Assembly (NCBI GenBank): GCA_016764835.1
Contig: JAESRD010000323.1
Coordinates: 1-9,478 of the forward strand
Direction of reading: 5' to 3'
From: Paracoccaceae bacterium
GTDB lineage: Bacteria; Pseudomonadota; Alphaproteobacteria; Rhodobacterales; Rhodobacteraceae
Length of the DNA stretch: 9,478 bases
A program made the translations under genes and the position numbers. The notes below the pieces were generated by a model. The model was not told where the DNA came from and searched no databases. It saw nothing but the letters and a program-made list of their open reading frames with translations. Below are positions 6,713 to 9,478 of this stretch, piece by piece. Numbering within the stretch: position 1 is the stretch's first letter; each line of letters opens with the position of its first letter.

Positions 6713-7513
6713 ATGAAAACGCTGACACCGCTAAAAGTTCGGACTGATATTTTCGACCCAATCATTCATGGATCGCTGGCACGTTCAACCGTTTTGCAGA
6801 TCGAAGACATGATCCTTGGCGGGGTTCTAACCTCTGGCATGAAGCTGCCTGCCGAGCGCGATATGGCGGCGCAAATGCAGATATCGCGGCCAAAATTACG
6901 CGAGGCACTGACCGCACTGGAACAGAGCGACCTGATCGAAATTCGCCCCGGCGAGGGCGCGTTTATCCGCCAGCTGACGGCCTCGGCCATGGCCCCGGCA
7001 CTGATCAAGCTCTATTCGCGCCCCCCCTCAGCCATCCATGACCACCTCGATTATCGTTCAGTGCAAGAGGGCTTTGCCTCGCGTCTGGCCGCCGCCCGCG
7101 CCACCCAAACTGATCGCGATATGCTGTCAGAGATTATTGCACAAATGCGTGCAGCACATGCGGCGAATGACCATGATGCAGGTGTGCGGCTAGATACCGG
7201 CTTTCACATCGCCATCGCCAATGCCAGCCATAACCGCACGCTGATCCACATGATGACCGCGCTCTATAATATCAGCCATAGCACTGTGTTTTTTGACCGC
7301 GCCGAGATCACCAATATCGCCGATGTGTCAGGACATCTCTTGGCCCAGCATGTCGAAATCGCTGATGCAATATTGGCCCAAGACCCGGCGCGTGCGCAAA
7401 AAGCAGCAGAGCACCATATTGACTATGTACGCCTTTCAACCAATGAAGCCTTGGCCCGGCAACAGCGCGAGACCGATGCGCGCAAACGGCGGATCAATCT
7501 GGCTGGTCGCTAA
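6713..7513 (+). CDS. GntR-family (FadR/LldR-like, FCD domain) transcriptional regulator
   Basis: A DNA-binding regulator for the divergent organic-acid operon. ATG at 6713 was chosen because AGGAAAG lies at 6700-6706 and the product begins directly ahead of the DNA-binding domain; the frame is open further upstream to 6587. The 266-aa protein has a winged helix-turn-helix at about 24-86 (LPAERDMAAQMQISRPKLRE, then LIEIRPGEGAFI) and an all-helical FCD ligand domain from about 110. The residues that bind the metal in this family are visible: Asp161 and His165 (DTGFHIA), His213 (AQHVEI) and His235 (EHHIDY). FCD regulators commonly sense hydroxy- or keto-carboxylates, matching the neighbouring transporter and dehydrogenase. 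Repression relieved by substrate is the likely mode. The exact ligand is unknown. Confidence 0.92.
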   Translation: MKTLTPLKVRTDIFDPIIHGSLARSTVLQIEDMILGGVLTSGMKLPAERDMAAQMQISRPKLREALTALEQSDLIEIRPGEGAFIRQLTASAMAPALIKLYSRPPSAIHDHLDYRSVQEGFASRLAAARATQTDRDMLSEIIAQMRAAHAANDHDAGVRLDTGFHIAIANASHNRTLIHMMTALYNISHSTVFFDRAEITNIADVSGHLLAQHVEIADAILAQDPARAQKAAEHHIDYVRLSTNEALARQQRETDARKRRINLAGR

Positions 7514-7635
7514 TTCTCGCCGCCCAAACGGGCCGGGTTTCAATCCACTGCAAAGGCAGGTTTTACACTCGCCCTTGATTGCTTTCTTCTATTGCTACTT
7601 TCTGGCGCATTGTCTGCTTTTCACAATCTGCAGCG

Positions 7636-7662
7636 AAAAGGGCCGCGTTCCAAACGCCCCCC
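7636..7662 (-). terminator. Weak candidate terminator of the CDP-alcohol phosphotransferase gene
   Basis: GCGTT (7645-7649) and AACGC (7653-7657) pair across a 3-nt loop. They are extended by GGG/CCC (7640-7642 with 7660-7662) beyond a two-base C-C internal loop. On the minus strand the stem runs into CTTTTC (7640-7635). It lies about 23 nt after the stop codon at 7685. The imperfect stem makes this tentative. Confidence 0.35.
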
Positions 7663-7684
7663 CCTCTATTGCAGAAGTGTTTTT

Positions 7685-8341
7685 CTACAAAAGCCTATAA
7701 CCGTAGATTATAGTTACGCCAATTGTATAAGCTGCAAGAAGGGCTACATTGACCGGATTTCCTGAGAGTTTTGGCGTCTTAATTTGAGAAACATTCAATA
7801 TAGCAAGGCCCAACCCGCAGGCTGCAAGAATAATTGAAAATACAAAATTTCCAAAAAACCCTTCAAACATGAACAAGAAAACAAGTGCAATACTATTATT
7901 ATCAATAGCCAAACCAGTATATTTAGCATCGCCGGAGAGGCCAAATGTACTAAAATAGCTAAGCCGGATCGCGCCGAAAACCAGCATTATAAAAGCGACG
8001 GGAAGAAATGCTGCATTGAATTGAGCATAGCTCAATACCAAAATGGCAGGCGTCACCGCATAGCTGACGATATCTATTAGCAGATCGAGTTGACCGCCAA
8101 ATTTTCGATCATCGCCGGTTCTCCCTTTCATGCGGCGTGCCACAATCCCATCGGCCCAGTCAAATGCGACGGCCCAAATCATGCCGATCATCGCCGCTGA
8201 ATAAAGACCCACAATAATAAAATAGAGGGCGAGCAAGGTGCTGCCCAAGCCTGCAAGCGAGCAGATATTGGGAAGATCCTTGATGTAGAAAAAGATTGGT
8301 TTGAGCTGCGGCTCTTGCGAGGTGGTTTTTTCGGTTGTCAC
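7685..8341 (-). CDS. CDP-alcohol phosphatidyltransferase family membrane enzyme (PssA-like)
   Basis: Enzymes of this family transfer a phospho-alcohol from a CDP-alcohol to an acceptor hydroxyl in the membrane. The signature is clear: Asp61-x-x-Asp64-Gly65-x-x-Ala68-Arg69, then Gly82-x3-Asp86-x3-Asp90, giving the four metal-binding aspartates. The AR-to-G spacing is 12 residues instead of the usual 8 or so (insert around MKGRTGDD). Hydrophobic segments lie at about 28-60, 92-125, 148-187 and 197-215, consistent with six helices. At 218 aa it has ordinary length. The region around it resembles phosphatidylserine synthases, but the later ARxxRFN-like block reads AIRLSYF. The start is GTG at 8341 preceded by AAAGGA. 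The divergent cytidylyltransferase suggests that its donor may be a soluble CDP-alcohol rather than CDP-diacylglycerol. Substrate unknown. Confidence 0.88.
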   Translation of the reverse strand: MTTEKTTSQEPQLKPIFFYIKDLPNICSLAGLGSTLLALYFIIVGLYSAAMIGMIWAVAFDWADGIVARRMKGRTGDDRKFGGQLDLLIDIVSYAVTPAILVLSYAQFNAAFLPVAFIMLVFGAIRLSYFSTFGLSGDAKYTGLAIDNNSIALVFLFMFEGFFGNFVFSIILAACGLGLAILNVSQIKTPKLSGNPVNVALLAAYTIGVTIIYGYRLL

Positions 8342-8355
8342 GGGAAGTCCTTTGA

Positions 8356-8361
8356 ATTATA
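8356..8361 (-). promoter_or_regulatory. Candidate -10 box for the CDP-alcohol phosphotransferase gene
   Basis: The minus strand reads TATAAT, a perfect -10 consensus, 15 nt before the GTG start. No good -35 is found at the right distance. If used, it gives a very short leader that excludes the hairpin cluster further upstream. Confidence 0.35.
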
Positions 8362-8397
8362 AAGTCTAAGCCCAACTCGGTGCGAAGATGGGCATTA

Positions 8398-8533
8398 TCT
8401 ATTTTCCAAATTATGCGTATGAAAACATGTAGTTTTCAGGACTCCGCTCCGCTCCCGATTCTAAGAATCGGGAATAATTTCGGTTTAACAAACTGAAATT
8501 TCGAGGGTGATTTCGCATAATCCAAAATTTAGA
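8398..8533. other. Cluster of three hairpins enclosed by an outer inverted repeat
   Basis: Four nested or adjacent inverted repeats fill this AT-rich stretch. The outer pair is ATTATGCG (8410-8417) with CGCATAAT (8514-8521), extending imperfectly to TCTA (8398-8401) and TAGA (8530-8533), 14 of 20 positions in all. Inside lie TGAAAAC/GTTTTCA (8420-8426, 8432-8438; 5-nt loop), CCCGATTC/GAATCGGG (8454-8461, 8465-8472; 3-nt loop) and AATTTCGGTTT/AAACTGAAATT (8476-8486, 8490-8500; 3-nt loop, one G-T pair). As RNA this would fold into a closed multi-branch structure; as DNA it could be a set of protein sites or a small mobile remnant. No known RNA family is recognised and no long T-tract follows any stem. 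Confidence 0.6.
8493..8521 (+). promoter_or_regulatory. Candidate sigma70 promoter for the cytidylyltransferase gene
   Basis: CTGAAA (8493-8498) and CATAAT (8516-8521) are separated by 17 nt, a moderate match to the consensus. The expected transcription start is near 8528, giving a leader of about 55 nt. The -35 falls in the right arm of the hairpin at 8476-8500 and the -10 in the right arm of the outer repeat, so those repeats could be operator sites. Confidence 0.4.
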
Positions 8534-8582
8534 CATGAGCAGCTAGCACCGTTTCAGGGACGAGAAAAGGATAAAATAAAAA

Positions 8583-9029
8583 ATGATCGTATATACTGTT
8601 GGTACTTTTGACTTGTTGCATGTTGGGCATCTGGCCTTGTTAAACCACTGCAAGACATTGGGGGATGTCGTTGCGGTTGGCGTTGCATCAGATGAGGTCG
8701 TTAACCAGTACAAACCAAATGTGCCTGTTGTGCCTCTAAAACAACGCATAGAGATGTTGAAAGCATTGAGCTGTGTCGACATCGTGCGGCCCTATCACGA
8801 ACTAGAATATGTTTCCGGATGCCGGGAATTGGGCGTAGACATTTTTGTGATTGGAGAAGACTGGGGGAATAAGAAACATAACCTCGATGTAGAGGCCTAT
8901 CTAAAAGGTGCTGGAAAAAAGATCGTACAAGTTCGATATAATCCTCAAACATCGTCTACAAAAATAAAACAAACGGTTTTAGCTCAAAATTCACCGTCAA
9001 ACACCTTGGCTCTGGCCAAATCAGCCTAG
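8583..9029 (+). CDS. TagD-like cytidylyltransferase (nucleotidyltransferase, HxGH family)
   Basis: This soluble enzyme is expected to activate a phospho-alcohol (glycerol-3-phosphate, phosphoethanolamine, phosphocholine or similar) with CTP to a CDP-alcohol and pyrophosphate. The nucleotide-binding motif GTFDLLHVGH is at residues 7-16. VIGEDW (89-94) matches the VMGDDW block of glycerol-3-phosphate cytidylyltransferases. RYNPQTSSTKIKQ (118-130) is a variant of the family's RTEGISTTKIK signature. At 148 aa it is somewhat longer than TagD (~129), with a C-terminal tail after residue 132 that matches nothing I recognise. The start at 8583 follows AAGGA at 8567-8571. The divergent CDP-alcohol phosphotransferase is its likely partner. 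Which phospho-alcohol it uses cannot be decided from sequence alone. The gene is AT-richer than the transport operon. Confidence 0.9.
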   Translation: MIVYTVGTFDLLHVGHLALLNHCKTLGDVVAVGVASDEVVNQYKPNVPVVPLKQRIEMLKALSCVDIVRPYHELEYVSGCRELGVDIFVIGEDWGNKKHNLDVEAYLKGAGKKIVQVRYNPQTSSTKIKQTVLAQNSPSNTLALAKSA

Positions 9030-9478
9030 CAGAAAGCGGCCGTTGCCTGGCCTTGGGACTATTATAGATGCGGTCCAGCCTCTCGGTCGGCCCGTATCTC
9101 TGTAAGCGGTATCCCGTTCCCACCTAGGTGTTTGATTCCACGGTAGCAGGTCTTCGATGTCACTTTGTTTGTGACCATTGACGATGGCGGTGAGGATGCC
9201 GGAGATATAGCTGTGCGGTTCCACGGCATTCAGTTTACAGGTTTCGATGAGGGATGCGAACATGGCCCAGTTTTGGGCTCCGGTCTCATGACCTGCGAAC
9301 AGGGCGTTTTTGCGGTTTAGTGCTATGGGGCGGATGGTGCGTTCCACCGGATTGTTATCGGTCTCAATTCGGCCATCGATTAGGAACAGGTTTAGGCCCT
9401 GCCAGTATTTGGCGATGTATTTGAGGGCCTGTCCGGGCGGAGATTTGGGTGCGGCTTTGGGCCAGCCAGATCTCGAAT
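9021..9478 (-). CDS. tnpC: IS66-family transposase, C-terminal part (cut by window edge)
   Basis: The last 151 codons of an IS66-family DDE transposase. Recognisable blocks are DGRIETDNNPVERTIRP, the conserved block near the C-terminus of the DDE domain, followed by NRKNALFAGHETGAQNWAMF, SLIETCKLNAVEPHSYI and the closing LLPWN. The N-terminal and central parts lie beyond 9478. IS66 transposases usually stop shortly after LLPWN. Here the frame stays open through the IS end (encoding RWERDTAY) and 81 bp into flanking DNA, stopping at 9021. This gives a foreign tail and a 9-bp tail-to-tail overlap with the cytidylyltransferase gene. A lost stop codon or a natural design relying on flanking stops are both possible. 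Whether the upstream part is intact is not visible. Confidence 0.9.
   Translation of the reverse strand, partial: SRSGWPKAAPKSPPGQALKYIAKYWQGLNLFLIDGRIETDNNPVERTIRPIALNRKNALFAGHETGAQNWAMFASLIETCKLNAVEPHSYISGILTAIVNGHKQSDIEDLLPWNQTPRWERDTAYRDTGRPRGWTASIIVPRPGNGRFLLG
9102..9478 (-). mobile_element. IS66-family insertion sequence, one end
   Basis: The IS terminus is placed at 9102, where GTAAGCGGTATCCCGTT begins; GTAAGCG is the hallmark start of IS66-family terminal repeats. The transposase reads towards this end, as expected for the tnpC side. IS66 elements duplicate 8 bp of target, so GTATCTCT (9094-9101) would be one copy; the other end is outside the window. The element sits 73 bp downstream of the cytidylyltransferase stop codon and bounds the AT-rich segment on the right. 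Confidence 0.8.

Noticed and set aside
8410..8521. tRNA-like cloverleaf
   Set aside because: Stem lengths (8, 7, 8 and 11 bp), loop sizes of 3-5 nt and absence of a T-loop GTTC motif or anticodon arm do not fit a tRNA.
9030..9101. Terminator after the cytidylyltransferase gene
   Set aside because: Only a 4-bp GGCC/GGCC stem with no T-tract is present in the 72 bp before the IS end.

Overview
The window looks like a piece of an alphaproteobacterial chromosome, most likely a marine Rhodobacterales-type organism. This is inferred from the TakP-like TRAP transporter operon, the type I-secreted RTX proteins and the IS66 transposase; no rRNA or other phylogenetic marker is present. Most of the DNA is moderately GC-rich. 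The stretch from about 7.54 to 9.03 kb is visibly richer in A and T.

Left end (1-1697, minus strand): two RTX proteins in tandem. The first is cut by the window edge; the second is complete at 349 aa. Both have a short helical N-terminus followed directly by glycine/aspartate-rich calcium-binding nonapeptides. No catalytic domain is visible. A strong intrinsic terminator separates them.

Centre (1912-7513): a 2-hydroxy-/2-keto-acid uptake and oxidation locus. A minus-strand operon runs dctP (periplasmic receptor), dctQ and dctM (membrane subunits), then an FMN-dependent L-lactate dehydrogenase-like gene. It ends in a hairpin 4 nt past the last stop codon. The dehydrogenase carries a frameshift after Gly315 that detaches its last ~65 codons, so it is a pseudogene or a sequence error. 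A FadR/LldR-type GntR regulator is divergent from dctP. The shared intergenic region holds a 19-bp palindrome that overlaps the -35 box of a plausible dctP promoter and is the obvious candidate operator. Together the genes would sense, import and oxidise a lactate-like acid.

Right part (7685-9029): two divergent genes in AT-richer DNA, a CDP-alcohol phosphotransferase (minus) and a TagD-like cytidylyltransferase (plus). Together they could form a small CDP-alcohol headgroup pathway. Their 241-bp intergenic region holds three compact hairpins nested inside an outer inverted repeat, the most unexplained structure in the window.

Right end (9102-9478): one end of an IS66-family element with the C-terminal part of its transposase. 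The transposase frame runs out through the IS end and stops in flanking DNA, 6 nt inside the end of the cytidylyltransferase gene on the opposite strand.
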